DNA of 64,000 bases from Mesorhizobium zhangyense (GTDB lineage: Bacteria; Pseudomonadota; Alphaproteobacteria; Rhizobiales; Rhizobiaceae): assembly GCF_011045115.1 (NCBI RefSeq), contig NZ_JAAKZG010000015.1, forward strand, positions 54,368 to 118,367. Direction: 5' to 3'. Within the stretch, counting starts at the first letter, position 1. Each line of letters starts with the position of its first letter. The notes beneath the pieces are model-generated. The model was not told the DNA's origin. It saw only the letters and a list, made by a program, of their open reading frames with translations, and did no database searches. Both the position numbers and the translations under genes were made by a program. Below are positions 1 to 8,646 of this stretch, piece after piece.

Positions 1-317
1 ATTTCGTCGTCGCCGATCACCGCCGAGGCAGAGGTGCAGGAATAGCAGATCGCGTCGAGTTCCTCGCCCGGCAGGATCAGCCTTGCACCCTCGGTCAGCG
101 ACGGCTGCATCTTGCGCAGGTTTTCCGGCGTCGTCGGATTGGCGTAATCTATGCGGGCGACGTAGACGCCGATGCGCGGGCCGGCGACCATGCGCTGGAA
201 GTCGACCTCCGATGTGTGGTCGGTGGCAAGCGCGATCAGGCCGACGCGCTTCGCCATCGGGCGATCGTCGAGCATCGGGCGCGCCTGGCTCATCCTGATT
301 TCGGGCAATGGTTTCAT
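1..317 (-). CDS. eutA: EutA-type Asp/Glu racemase-like protein, N-terminal part
   Basis: Only the first 105 codons lie in the window; the gene runs off the left edge. The protein reads MKPLPEIRMSQ..., then a GLIALATDHTSE segment and a cysteine-containing CYSCTSAS motif near residue 95, as in the maleate isomerase / arylmalonate decarboxylase / Asp-Glu racemase superfamily. EutA of ectoine utilisation belongs to this superfamily and acts with EutB and EutC in converting hydroxyectoine to ectoine. The ATG lies 5 bases after the ehuD stop, so it is the next gene of the same operon. The specific EutA call rests mainly on context; the fold-level call is firmer. Confidence 0.78.
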   Translation of the reverse strand, partial: MKPLPEIRMSQARPMLDDRPMAKRVGLIALATDHTSEVDFQRMVAGPRIGVYVARIDYANPTTPENLRKMQPSLTEGARLILPGEELDAICYSCTSASAVIGDDE

Positions 318-322
318 GATCT

Positions 323-979
323 TCAACCTATCCGCCCATACCGCCGTTCCAGCCAGCGCAAAGCGAAGACCGAGATCAGGCTGATGACAAGGAAGAATAC
401 ACCGACCATGGTGATCGGCTCGACATAGCGGTAGCTGGAATTGGCGACGCTCTTGGCCTGGTTCATCAGCTCCAGCACAGTGATGGCCGAGAGCAGCGGC
501 GTTTCCTTGAACATGGCGATGAAATAATTCGCCAGCGCCGGGATCATCGGCGGCAGAGCCTGCGGCAGGATGATCTGCGTCCAGGTCTGGCGCGCGCTCA
601 GATTGCAGGCCTTCGCCGCCTCCCACTGGCCGCGCGGCACATTGTCAATGCCGGCGCGGTAAACCTCGGCGGTGTAAGTGCCGTAATGCAGCCCAAGCCC
701 GATCACGCCCGCCACCATCGGCGACAGCGTGATGCCGATATCGGGCAGCACATAGAAGATGAAATAGAGCTGCACCAGCAGCGGCGTGCCGCGAATGAAC
801 TCGGCGAGAAAGCCGACCGGCCGCGACAGCAGCTTGTTCGGCGAGCGGCGCGCGAGCGCAATGCCGAGCCCGACGACTGCTGCCAGCACCGAGCCGAGCA
901 ACGTTGCCAGAATCGTGATCTTCACGCCCTGGATAAGGGTCGGCATGATCTGCCAGACGAAATCCCAATCCCACTCCAT
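323..979 (-). CDS. ehuD: Ectoine/hydroxyectoine ABC transporter permease EhuD
   Basis: A 218-residue inner-membrane permease of the polar amino acid (HisM/GlnP) ABC family. It begins MEWDWDFVWQIMPTL and has about five hydrophobic spans, a family-typical 'FIRGTPLLVQLYFIFY' segment near residue 62, and an EAAKACNLS coupling loop near residue 140 that would dock the ATPase EhuA. Length matches known EhuD. It starts 2 bases after the ehuC stop, so the two permeases are translationally linked and probably form the heteromeric channel. Ectoine specificity is inferred from the ehuA-B-C-D-eutA order and the neighbouring MocR regulator. Confidence 0.9.
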   Translation of the reverse strand: MEWDWDFVWQIMPTLIQGVKITILATLLGSVLAAVVGLGIALARRSPNKLLSRPVGFLAEFIRGTPLLVQLYFIFYVLPDIGITLSPMVAGVIGLGLHYGTYTAEVYRAGIDNVPRGQWEAAKACNLSARQTWTQIILPQALPPMIPALANYFIAMFKETPLLSAITVLELMNQAKSVANSSYRYVEPITMVGVFFLVISLISVFALRWLERRYGRIG

Positions 980-981
980 GG

Positions 982-1641
982 TCAGCTCCTCACGCCGTCA
1001 AGGCCGCGTGCCATGCGCCGCTCGAGCGCGCGCATGCCGTAGGAAATCACGCAGGCGATGGCGAAGTAGAGGATCAATATGGTGGTGAAGGGCACCAGCG
1101 TGTTGCCGGTCTGGGCGCGCACCACCTGCGCCTGAAAGGTCATGTCGGTCAGCGAGATCAGCGAGACGACGGCGGTCGCCTTCAGAAGCTCGATCGCATT
1201 GTTGCCGAAGGTCGGCAGCATCAGGAGAAACGCCTGCGGCAGGATGACATGGCGCATCGCCTGCCAGCGGCCGAGATTGAGCGCAACGCAGGCTTCATAC
1301 TGCTCGCGGCCGATCGATTGCACCGCGCCGCGCACCACTTCGGCACCATAGGCGCCGACATTCAGGCCCAGCGCCAGCACGCCCGCCTGCAGCGGCGTCA
1401 GCGTAATGCCCATGAACGGCAGCACGAAATAGGCCCAGAAAAGCTGGACGAAGATCGAGGTGCCGCGGAAAAATTCGATATAGGTCGTGGCCAGCGCCCG
1501 CACCGCCCAGAAGCGCGACAGGCGGCCGAGCCCCGCGGCAAAAGCCATGACCAGCGCAAGTGCGGAGCCCATCACCGTCAGTTCGACGGTGACGACTGCG
1601 CCTTGCAGGATGAGGCCTAGATATCCGGACCAGTCGATCAT
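982..1641 (-). CDS. ehuC: Ectoine/hydroxyectoine ABC transporter permease EhuC
   Basis: A 219-residue permease paralogous to EhuD. The ATG at 1641 (MIDWSGYLGLILQG) was chosen because the in-frame extension to 1767 is translated repeat sequence and because this start gives the family length. It has a typical 'EFFRGTSIFVQLFWAYF' segment, an EACVALNLG coupling loop and about five membrane spans. It would pair with EhuD to form the transmembrane pore of the ectoine importer. A roughly 175-base gap holding a palindromic repeat separates it from ehuB, unlike the tight spacing of the rest of the operon. Confidence 0.9.
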   Translation of the reverse strand: MIDWSGYLGLILQGAVVTVELTVMGSALALVMAFAAGLGRLSRFWAVRALATTYIEFFRGTSIFVQLFWAYFVLPFMGITLTPLQAGVLALGLNVGAYGAEVVRGAVQSIGREQYEACVALNLGRWQAMRHVILPQAFLLMLPTFGNNAIELLKATAVVSLISLTDMTFQAQVVRAQTGNTLVPFTTILILYFAIACVISYGMRALERRMARGLDGVRS

Positions 1642-1683
1642 GAATTCAGCGGTTTCCCAGATCGGTGATTTCGCGCGAGCAGC

Positions 1684-1811
1684 TCCTTCTCCCCGTTTAC
1701 GGGGAGAAGATGCCGGCAGGCAGATGAGGGGCAGAGCTAGCCTGGCAGAATTGATGCTGCCCCTCATCCGGCCCGTCGAGCCACCTTCTCCCGTGAACGG
1801 AGAGAAGGAAG
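1684..1811. repeat. RIME-like palindromic intergenic element inside the ehu operon
   Basis: Two hairpins made of CTTCTCCCCG...CGGGGAGAAG (1686-1709) and CCTTCTCCC...GGAGAAGG (about 1784-1809) flank an inner inverted pair GAGGGGCAG...CTGCCCCTC. The build and the wording 'CCCCTCATCCGGCC' resemble rhizobial intergenic mosaic elements. It fills the ehuB-ehuC gap. Related elements are at 8647-8820 and 55022-55156. Confidence 0.8.
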
Positions 1812-1818
1812 AGGTGCC

Positions 1819-2673
1819 CTACTTCGCCGCGCAGAGCTTTTCGCGCGTCGTCGACATCGCGGCCTTGGCCGAGAAGCCGTAGGGCTCGATGATCTTGGCG
1901 AATTCGCCCGATTCCTTCAGCTTGGCGAGTTCGACATCGAAGGCATCGCGCAGGGCTTCGTCGCCCTTCTTGAAGGCCGCGCCATCGCAATAGACCGGCG
2001 CACCGACGACCGGGGCGACGACTTCGAGGCTCGGATCGTTGGCCTTCTTGACGAGATCGTTGATCGACAGCACCGGCAGCGAATAAGCGTCGATGCGGCC
2101 GTCCTGCAGCATCTTCAGGCCGCTCTGGCCGTCCGGAACAACGATGACGCGGTCACGCGGCACGCCAGCCTCGAGCGCCAGCTTTTCCTCGGTGCCCCCG
2201 CCGGGCGCGCCGATGGTGCCCGACGGGTCCTTGGCAATGTCGGCATAACTCTGGAAACCCTTCGGGTTGCCCTTCTTCAGCAGGAAGGCTTCGGCGTCGC
2301 ACAGTACGGGCTCGGAGTAAGCGACCGCAGCGCAACGTTCCGGCTTCATGAAAAGTCCGGCGGTGACGGCGTCATGGCGGCCGGCCTGCAGACCGGGGAT
2401 CATCGCGCCATATTCGGAGATCGAGGCCACGACATCGGCAACGCCGAGACGCTTGAACACTTCGCGCGCCACGTCGGGCGCCGCACCCGAAACCTTGCCG
2501 TCCGCGCCGACCGCGGTGAAAGGCGGCTCGTTGGCGATGGCAATGCGGGCAAACCCTTGAGCCTTCAGTTGCTCAAGCTTGCTGTCGTCGGCCGATACCG
2601 GCCCGGTTGCGACAAAGGCGGCGACGGCGGCCGCACACGCAGTTCCTGCCAATAAAACTTTGATCTTGTTCAT
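1819..2673 (-). CDS. ehuB: Ectoine/hydroxyectoine periplasmic binding protein EhuB
   Basis: A 284-residue solute-binding protein of the amino-acid type (family 3 fold). The start MNKIKVLLAG at 2673 gives a clean signal peptide (K-rich N-region, Ala-rich core, probable cleavage after residue 28 at VSA|DDS). An upstream in-frame ATG at 2688 would add a tail not expected of a signal peptide. The mature part opens with the family-typical 'ARIAIANEPPFTAV'. It would capture ectoine or hydroxyectoine in the periplasm and deliver it to EhuCD. Four cysteines are present in the mature part (CAAV, CDAE, CDGA, CAAK), more than is usual. Length agrees with EhuB of Sinorhizobium. Confidence 0.9.
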   Translation of the reverse strand: MNKIKVLLAGTACAAAVAAFVATGPVSADDSKLEQLKAQGFARIAIANEPPFTAVGADGKVSGAAPDVAREVFKRLGVADVVASISEYGAMIPGLQAGRHDAVTAGLFMKPERCAAVAYSEPVLCDAEAFLLKKGNPKGFQSYADIAKDPSGTIGAPGGGTEEKLALEAGVPRDRVIVVPDGQSGLKMLQDGRIDAYSLPVLSINDLVKKANDPSLEVVAPVVGAPVYCDGAAFKKGDEALRDAFDVELAKLKESGEFAKIIEPYGFSAKAAMSTTREKLCAAK

Positions 2674-2739
2674 AGTTCCCAGCTCCATTCGGTTTCTTGT
2701 GGTTTTATTTCGAGCGGCCCCGCCGCCCATGCATTGCGG

Positions 2740-3525
2740 TCAGACGCGGTGTCCGGCCGCTATGATCTTTCTGAGGAATGCCTGCGTGCGTTCCTGCTTG
2801 GGATGGCGGAAGATGTCGTCGGGCTTGCCCTCCTCGACAATCTTGCCGCGATCGAAAAACAGAACACGGTCGGCGAAATCATGGGCAAAGCCCATCTCAT
2901 GCGTCACCAGCAGCATCGTCATGTCGGTCTCGGCCGCCAGCTTGCGCATGACGTTCAGCACTTCCTCGACCAGTTCGGGATCGAGCGCAGAGGTGACCTC
3001 GTCGAACAGCATGATCTTCGGCGACAGTGCCAGCGCACGGGCGATCGCCACGCGCTGCTTCTGGCCGCCGGAAAGCTGCGCCGGCATCGACTTCGCCTTG
3101 TCGGCCATGCCGACCATGTCGAGCAGCTCCATCGCCCGCTTTTCCGCGTCGGCTTTTTTCACGCCCTTGGTCAGCATCGGCGCCAGCGTGACGTTTTCGA
3201 TGACGGATTTGTGCGGAAACAGGTTGAACAGCTGGAAGACCATGCCGATCTTCTGGCGCATTCTGGCCAAATGCCGCTCGTCGGCCGGCAGCAGCTGGCC
3301 GTTGCGCTCCATATGGTAGAGATGCTCGCCGTCGATCTGGATGTGACCGCCATCGATGCTTTCCAGCGTCATCAGGATGCGCAGGATCGTCGTCTTGCCG
3401 GAACCGGACGGGCCGATCAGCGCCAGCTTCTCAGCCGGCTTGACCTCCAGCGAGAGGCCGTCGAGCACCTTGAACGAGCCGAAGCTCTTGGTGATGCCGT
3501 CGATCTTGATGATAGGCTGGGACAT
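2740..3525 (-). CDS. ehuA: Ectoine/hydroxyectoine ABC transporter ATPase EhuA
   Basis: A 261-residue ABC ATPase with all catalytic motifs intact: Walker [10 protein letters not shown] (residues 38-46), Q-loop Q98 in [10 protein letters not shown], signature LSGGQ (151-155), Walker B IMLFDE (171-176) and switch histidine H209 in VTHEMGFA. It belongs to the polar amino acid (GlnQ/HisP) class and powers EhuBCD. It is the first gene of the ehu-eut operon. The 121 bases before it, up to enuR, hold a candidate promoter and repeated operator half-sites. Confidence 0.92.
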   Translation of the reverse strand: MSQPIIKIDGITKSFGSFKVLDGLSLEVKPAEKLALIGPSGSGKTTILRILMTLESIDGGHIQIDGEHLYHMERNGQLLPADERHLARMRQKIGMVFQLFNLFPHKSVIENVTLAPMLTKGVKKADAEKRAMELLDMVGMADKAKSMPAQLSGGQKQRVAIARALALSPKIMLFDEVTSALDPELVEEVLNVMRKLAAETDMTMLLVTHEMGFAHDFADRVLFFDRGKIVEEGKPDDIFRHPKQERTQAFLRKIIAAGHRV

Positions 3526-3578
3526 GTGTCTCTCCTGTTGGGAGAAGCGAATGCCCCGAACGATGGGGAGTTTATGAA

Positions 3579-3611
3579 ATCATGTCAATTCATAAAATAA
3601 TATCATGACAA
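3579..3611 (-). promoter_or_regulatory. Candidate EnuR operator repeats upstream of ehuA
   Basis: On the minus strand the words TTGTCATGAT (3611-3602) and TTGACATGAT (3588-3579) form a direct repeat with 23-base spacing in the short, AT-rich ehuA leader. TTGACA also resembles a -35 box. The same TGTCATGAT word overlaps the enuR start codon at 5027-5035. That points to regulation of both genes by one factor, most simply EnuR. This is inference from repeated words only. Confidence 0.4.
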
Positions 3612-3646
3612 TTTTTCGAAATATGCTGGATTTCGAGACGTTTTGC

Positions 3647-5032
3647 CTAAATGGCGAGCAAGAGCAGTTCAGGGTCGCCGAGCAATAACTTGGCTACCAC
3701 GCCCAACCCTGCCCGCAATTCGCCCTCGGTCGTGGAGCCGAGCGAGATGCGCACTGCCGGTTGCCACTCGCCTTGCGAGATGCGGAAGGAAACGCCAGGC
3801 GCGATGGCAACGCCTTGCAGCCGCGCCTGCGAAACGAACCCTTCCTCCGTGCGCTGGTCGGGCAGCGGCAGCCAGATGTGCAGGCTGTCGCGATGCGCCA
3901 GATAGCCGACGCCACCGAGCATTTCTGTTGCGATCTCATGACGGCGGCGTAAGGCCTCGCGCTGCCAGCGGACCAGTTCCATGGCCGTTCCGTCCGCCAC
4001 CCAGCGCGAGGCGATCTCGACCACCATAGGCGTCGCCATCCAGTTCGAGACGAGGTGACGGTTGGCCACGGCCGCGACATAGCGGTCCGGCGCGACCAGA
4101 TAGCCGACGCGCAGGCCGGGCACGACGATCTTGGTGAAACTGGTGACGTAAAGCGTGCGTTCGGGTGCGAAATAGGCCATCGGCGGCGCGCGATCCTGCA
4201 CCAGCGGGCCGAGCACGTCGTTCTCGATGATCGCGATATCGTGCCTCCGCGCGACCTCGGCGATTTGCGAGCGCCGCACCGAACCCATCAACGTCGCCGT
4301 CGGATTGATGACGGAAGGTTGCACGAAAACGGCCCGTATCGGCGATTTCCGGCAGGCTTCGTCGAGCGCTTCGGGGATCATGCCCTCGTCGTCAATCGCC
4401 AGCCCTTCCAGGTCGAAACCGAGATAGGTGGCAAGCGGTATCAGCGTATGGTGGCCGATCGCCTCGGTGGCGACGATCGAACCGGGCGGCGCGACACTCA
4501 TCAGCGCAACCGTCATGCCGGCGGTTGCGCCATTGGTGATGCTGATATTCTGCGGCGAAACCTCCAGCCCGCAGCCCCGCAGCCAGTCCGCGGCAATGGC
4601 GCGATGACGCGGGAAGACCACGTTGGGGCGGAACGAAAGGGCTGCGCTCGACGTCAAATTCTCCGAAAGCCAGCCCAGCGCCTGCTTCATCTTTTCGAGA
4701 TGCATCGGCTCGCATACGGGTTTCAGGATCGACAGGTCGATCACCTCTCCAAGCCGTTCCGGCAGATAGGGCGGGTCCGGTTCCTTGCGCTGCGTCTGGA
4801 CAAAACTGCCGCGCCCGATCTCGCCCGAGATCAGCCCGCGCCGTATAAGCTCCTCATAGGCGCGGCTGACGGTCTGGACCGAGAGTTTCAGGTCGTCGGC
4901 CATGCGCCTGTGCGTCGGCAATCGTGCCCCGCTTTCCAGGCGTCCATCATGGATCGCCCGCGCAATCTGTTCGGCAAGCGAAAGATAGGCGGGGCGGCGA
5001 ATGAGAGCAGGATCCGGGCGCCAGAATGTCAT
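3647..5032 (-). CDS. enuR: MocR/GntR-type ectoine regulator EnuR
   Basis: A 461-residue fusion regulator. Residues 15-80 form a GntR-type winged helix (SLAEQIARAIHDGRLESG, then LSVQTVSRAYEELIRRG). The remainder is an aminotransferase class I fold with the PLP-lysine motif SFTK (Lys301) followed by IVVPGLRVGY. EnuR proteins of ectoine loci are repressors whose PLP-bound form senses ectoine breakdown products, and the lysine sits at the expected place. It is transcribed in the same direction as ehuABCD and lies immediately upstream. A TGTCATGAT word overlaps its start codon, which would allow autoregulation. Confidence 0.9.
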   Translation of the reverse strand: MTFWRPDPALIRRPAYLSLAEQIARAIHDGRLESGARLPTHRRMADDLKLSVQTVSRAYEELIRRGLISGEIGRGSFVQTQRKEPDPPYLPERLGEVIDLSILKPVCEPMHLEKMKQALGWLSENLTSSAALSFRPNVVFPRHRAIAADWLRGCGLEVSPQNISITNGATAGMTVALMSVAPPGSIVATEAIGHHTLIPLATYLGFDLEGLAIDDEGMIPEALDEACRKSPIRAVFVQPSVINPTATLMGSVRRSQIAEVARRHDIAIIENDVLGPLVQDRAPPMAYFAPERTLYVTSFTKIVVPGLRVGYLVAPDRYVAAVANRHLVSNWMATPMVVEIASRWVADGTAMELVRWQREALRRRHEIATEMLGGVGYLAHRDSLHIWLPLPDQRTEEGFVSQARLQGVAIAPGVSFRISQGEWQPAVRISLGSTTEGELRAGLGVVAKLLLGDPELLLLAI

Positions 5033-5116
5033 GATTTATATGAGACCATAATCAGTGCAATTGACAATCGAAAAAATGCGCGGTCATGGTCCATCGACGG
5101 AATTCACAGGCAAGCC
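5027..5116. promoter_or_regulatory. Divergent control region between enuR and asnC
   Basis: The 84-base AT-rich spacer between the two regulator genes contains TTGACA at about 5063-5068 and, at its left edge over the enuR start, TGTCATGAT (5027-5035). That word recurs upstream of ehuA. The spacer must hold promoters for both directions. Which sites EnuR or AsnC uses cannot be decided from the sequence. Confidence 0.45.
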
Positions 5117-5614
5117 ATGTCCTCGATAAAACTCGATCCGATCGATCTGCGCATTCTCGATGCGATCCAGCGCGACGGGCGCATCACCAAGCTGGCGCTT
5201 GCCGAGCGGGTCGGGCTGTCGCCGACGCCATGCTGGATGCGGCTGCGAAAACTGGAAAAAGTCGGCATCGTCACCGGCTATCACGCCCGTCTCGCCATGC
5301 GGCTGGTGGCGCCCGTCGCCACGGTGCTGATGGAGGTGACGCTCGGCGCGCACCGGCAGGCGGATTTCGACCGTTTCGAACGCGCGATCCGCGACATTCC
5401 CGAAATCGTCGCCTGCTGGTCGGTCGGCGGCGGCGTCGACTATGTGCTGAAGGTCATGGCGCGCGACATCGACGCCTATCAGCGACTGGTCGATGGCCTG
5501 CTGGAGCGCGAGCTCGGCATCGACCGTTATTTCACCTACATCGTCATCAAGACAGTGAAGGAAGAGACCGCGCTGCCGCTCGAGGAATTGCTGCCGCCGG
5601 ACGCCAAGCAATAG
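5117..5614 (+). CDS. asnC: Lrp/AsnC-family regulator of the ectoine locus
   Basis: A 165-residue feast/famine regulator. The ATG at 5117 (MSSIKLDPIDLRILDAIQ) is the family-typical start; longer in-frame extensions run into the divergent enuR gene. Residues 5-65 are the AsnC helix-turn-helix (LALAERVGLSPTPCWMRLRKLE), followed by a RAM ligand/oligomerisation domain (about 70-150, with the motif VGGGVDYVLKV). An asnC gene is a regular member of ectoine-degradation clusters, where AsnC and EnuR act together. It is followed by ssd and the aminotransferase gene on the same strand. Confidence 0.88.
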   Translation: MSSIKLDPIDLRILDAIQRDGRITKLALAERVGLSPTPCWMRLRKLEKVGIVTGYHARLAMRLVAPVATVLMEVTLGAHRQADFDRFERAIRDIPEIVACWSVGGGVDYVLKVMARDIDAYQRLVDGLLERELGIDRYFTYIVIKTVKEETALPLEELLPPDAKQ

Positions 5615-5733
5615 TCGATCTATCCGGCAACGAGCCACACGCTAGACAATCTCTCTCCTGGCGTCCCCCGGAAAAGTCTCTTTCTCCGGTTCGTCACGCC
5701 TACCCTCCGGGTGAACAACTTCGGAGGAACCCG

Positions 5734-7227
5734 ATGCCCGCCCAATTCGCTCGCGCCCATCGACAGGATGCCCTCGACCGGCTCGCCGACCGCCGCCTGC
5801 TGCGCGAACTCGCCTATGTCGACGGACACTGGACGGCTGCCGAAACCGGCCAGACCTTCGAAGTGCGCAATCCCTCGAATGGTGAGACCTTCGCCTGGGT
5901 TGCATCGCTGGATGCCGTGCAGACCTCGCAGGCAATCGATGCCGCTGCGCGCGCCCTGCCCGCTTGGCGCTTGCTCCTGCCGCAGCAGCGTTCGGCGATC
6001 TTGCGAAAATGGTTCGAACTGATCATCGCGGCTAAGGAAGATCTCGCGCTGATCATGACGCTGGAACAGGGCAAGCCGCTCGCCGAATCCCTCGGCGAAA
6101 TCGACTATGCGGCATCCTTCATCGAGTGGTACGCCGAGGAGGCAAAGCGCCTCAACGCCGAAAGCGTAACCAGCCACTTACCAAATGCCGAGATGATCGT
6201 TCGCCGCGAGGCGCTTGGCGTCGTCGGTGTCGTCACGCCTTGGAACTTCCCGTCGGCAATGCTGACCCGCAAGGCCGCCGCAGCACTCGCCGCCGGCTGC
6301 ACCATCGTCGTGCACCCCTCCTCCGAGACACCGCTTTCGGCTCTCGCGCTGGCCGAGCTTGGCGAGCGCGCCGGCCTGCCAGCCGGCGTGTTCAACATCG
6401 TCACCGGCAATGCCGCGACCATCGTCGGCAGGCTGTGCGAGGATGCGCGGGTTCGCGCGCTCAGCTTCACCGGCTCGACCGAGATCGGCCGGTTGATCGC
6501 CGCCCAATGCGCCCCGACGATGAAGCGCCTCGTCATGGAACTCGGCGGCCACGCGCCGTTGATCGTCTTCGATGATGCCGATCTGGATCGCGCCGTGAAG
6601 ATCGCCATCGACGGCAAATTCGCGACCTCCGGTCAGGATTGCCTCGCCGCCAACCGCATCTATGTGCAGCGCTCCATCTATGACGCCTTCTGCGCCAAAT
6701 TCGCCGAGCGCATTGCCACGCTAAAGGTCGGAGACGGCCTGACCGACGGCGTCGACATCGGCCCGCTGATGCATGAGCGCGCCATCGCCAAGGTCGAGGA
6801 ACAGGTCGCAGATGCCATAAAACGCGGCGCGCGCTGCCTGACCGGCGGCAAGCGCCTTGAGGCCGGCGCACTGTTCTACCAGCCGACACTGCTCGCCGAC
6901 CTCACCGACAATGCGCTCATCATGCGCGAGGAAACTTTTGGACCGGTCGCTGCCGTCACGCCCTTCGACACGGAGGATGAAGTGATCGCCCGCGCCAATG
7001 ATACCGAATACGGCCTTGTCGCCTATGTCGTCACCGAAAACAGCGCTCGCCAGCTGCGGCTAGGCCGCGCACTGGAATACGGCATGGTCGCCATCAACCG
7101 TGTAAAGATCACCGGCGCGCCGATCCCCTTCGGTGGCGTCAAACAGTCCGGCCTCGGCCGCGAAGGCTCCCGCCACGGGCTGGAGGCCTTTACCGAACTC
7201 AAATATCTCTGCCTCGACGCAGCCTGA
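5734..7227 (+). CDS. ssd: NAD(P)-dependent semialdehyde dehydrogenase (ssd of ectoine locus)
   Basis: A 497-residue aldehyde dehydrogenase of the succinate-semialdehyde type. Start ATG 5734 is preceded by a strong GGAGG. Catalytic residues are present: Asn171 (TPWNFP), Glu269 (MELGGHAP) and Cys303 (GQDCLAANR). In ectoine clusters this enzyme is proposed to oxidise aspartate semialdehyde to aspartate. The cofactor-binding lysine normally found in a 'VVKP' motif is His194 here (VVHPSSETP), an oddity that could affect NAD(P) preference. The next gene begins 24 bases downstream, so the two are co-transcribed. Confidence 0.88.
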   Translation: MPAQFARAHRQDALDRLADRRLLRELAYVDGHWTAAETGQTFEVRNPSNGETFAWVASLDAVQTSQAIDAAARALPAWRLLLPQQRSAILRKWFELIIAAKEDLALIMTLEQGKPLAESLGEIDYAASFIEWYAEEAKRLNAESVTSHLPNAEMIVRREALGVVGVVTPWNFPSAMLTRKAAAALAAGCTIVVHPSSETPLSALALAELGERAGLPAGVFNIVTGNAATIVGRLCEDARVRALSFTGSTEIGRLIAAQCAPTMKRLVMELGGHAPLIVFDDADLDRAVKIAIDGKFATSGQDCLAANRIYVQRSIYDAFCAKFAERIATLKVGDGLTDGVDIGPLMHERAIAKVEEQVADAIKRGARCLTGGKRLEAGALFYQPTLLADLTDNALIMREETFGPVAAVTPFDTEDEVIARANDTEYGLVAYVVTENSARQLRLGRALEYGMVAINRVKITGAPIPFGGVKQSGLGREGSRHGLEAFTELKYLCLDAA

Positions 7228-7251
7228 AACAATCACGCAAGGAAAACTGCC

Positions 7252-8631
7252 ATGCTCGAACAGTCGAACGAACTCGCCGCCTGGGATCGCGATCACTTCT
7301 TCCATCCCTCGACCCATATGGGCACCCATGCGCGCGGTGAATCGCCCCAGCGCGTGATTGCCGGCGGCGAAGGCGTCTACATCACCGACACCACGGGCAA
7401 GCGCAGCCTCGATGCCTTTGCCGGGCTCTATTGCGTCAATGTCGGTTATGGCCGCCAGAAGATCGCCGACGCGATCGCCGAGCAGGCCAAGAACCTCGCT
7501 TATTATCACGCCTATGTCGGCCACGGCACCGAGGCTTCGATCCGGCTTTCCAAGATGATCATCGACCGCGCCCCCGCCGGCATGAGCCGCGTCTATTTCG
7601 GCCTCTCCGGCTCGGATGCCAACGAAACCAACATCAAGCTGATCTGGTACTACAACAACGTGCTCGGCCGGCCGGAGAAGAAGAAGATCATCTCGCGCTG
7701 GCGCGGCTATCACGGCTCCGGCGTCATGACCGGCTCGCTCACGGGGCTGGATCTTTTCCACAATGCCTTCGACCTGCCGCGCGCGCCGATCCTGCACACC
7801 GAAGCGCCATACTATTTCCGCCGCGCCGACCGCGGACAAAGCGAGGAGCAGTTCTCGCAGCATTGCGCCGACAAGCTCGAGGAAATGATTTTGGCCGAAG
7901 GACCGGATACCGTTGCCGCCTTCATCGGCGAGCCGATCCTCGGCACCGGCGGCATCGTGCCGCCGCCCGCCGGCTACTGGCAGAAGATCCAGGCAGTGTT
8001 GAAGAAATACGACATCCTGCTGGTTGCCGATGAGGTCGTCACCGGTTTCGGCCGCCTCGGCACCATGTTCGGTTCCGACCATTACGGCATGAAGCCCGAC
8101 CTCATTACCATCGCCAAAGGCCTGACCTCGGCCTATGCGCCGCTGTCGGGCGTCATCGTCGCGGACAAGATGTGGCAGGTGCTCGTCCAGGGTTCCGACA
8201 AGCTCGGCTCGCTCGGCCACGGCTGGACCTATTCGGCGCATCCGATCTGTGTTGCGGCCGGCGTTGCCAATCTCGAACTCATCGATGAACTCGATCTGGT
8301 GACGAATGCCGGCGAAACCGGCGCCTATTTCCGCAAGGGCCTCACGGAAACGCTGGCCGGGCACAAGCATGTCGGCGAGGTGCGCGGCGACGGCATGCTG
8401 GCGGCGGTGGAATTCGTCGCCGACAAGGACGACCGGGTGTTCTTCGACGCATCGCAGAAGATCGGCCCACAGGTCGCAACCGCCCTTGCCGAGCGCGGCG
8501 TCATCGGCCGCGCCATGCCGCAGGGCGACATCCTCGGCTTTGCGCCGCCGCTGTGCCTGACGCGGGAAGAGGCAGATACGGTTATCGCTGCCGCTGCGGA
8601 TGCGGTGAAGAGCGTGTTTGCGAATAACTAG
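7252..8631 (+). CDS. atf: Class III PLP aminotransferase of the ectoine locus
   Basis: A 459-residue class III (omega) aminotransferase. The PLP-binding Lys289 is in ITIAKGLTSAYAPLSG, the cofactor Asp260 in LLVADEVVTGFGR, and the phosphate loop GLSGSDANETNIK is near residue 117. The fold is shared with beta-alanine/pyruvate and diaminobutyrate transaminases. Position directly after asnC-ssd matches the 'atf' gene of ectoine clusters, proposed to convert diaminobutyrate to aspartate semialdehyde. Substrate is inferred from context. A repeat element follows the gene. Confidence 0.85.
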   Translation: MLEQSNELAAWDRDHFFHPSTHMGTHARGESPQRVIAGGEGVYITDTTGKRSLDAFAGLYCVNVGYGRQKIADAIAEQAKNLAYYHAYVGHGTEASIRLSKMIIDRAPAGMSRVYFGLSGSDANETNIKLIWYYNNVLGRPEKKKIISRWRGYHGSGVMTGSLTGLDLFHNAFDLPRAPILHTEAPYYFRRADRGQSEEQFSQHCADKLEEMILAEGPDTVAAFIGEPILGTGGIVPPPAGYWQKIQAVLKKYDILLVADEVVTGFGRLGTMFGSDHYGMKPDLITIAKGLTSAYAPLSGVIVADKMWQVLVQGSDKLGSLGHGWTYSAHPICVAAGVANLELIDELDLVTNAGETGAYFRKGLTETLAGHKHVGEVRGDGMLAAVEFVADKDDRVFFDASQKIGPQVATALAERGVIGRAMPQGDILGFAPPLCLTREEADTVIAAAADAVKSVFANN

Positions 8632-8646
8632 TTCTTGAAAGATTGG

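Noticed and set aside
1684..1811. Insertion sequence inside the ehu operon
   Set aside because: No transposase frame or target-site duplication; the element is a short palindromic mosaic repeat.
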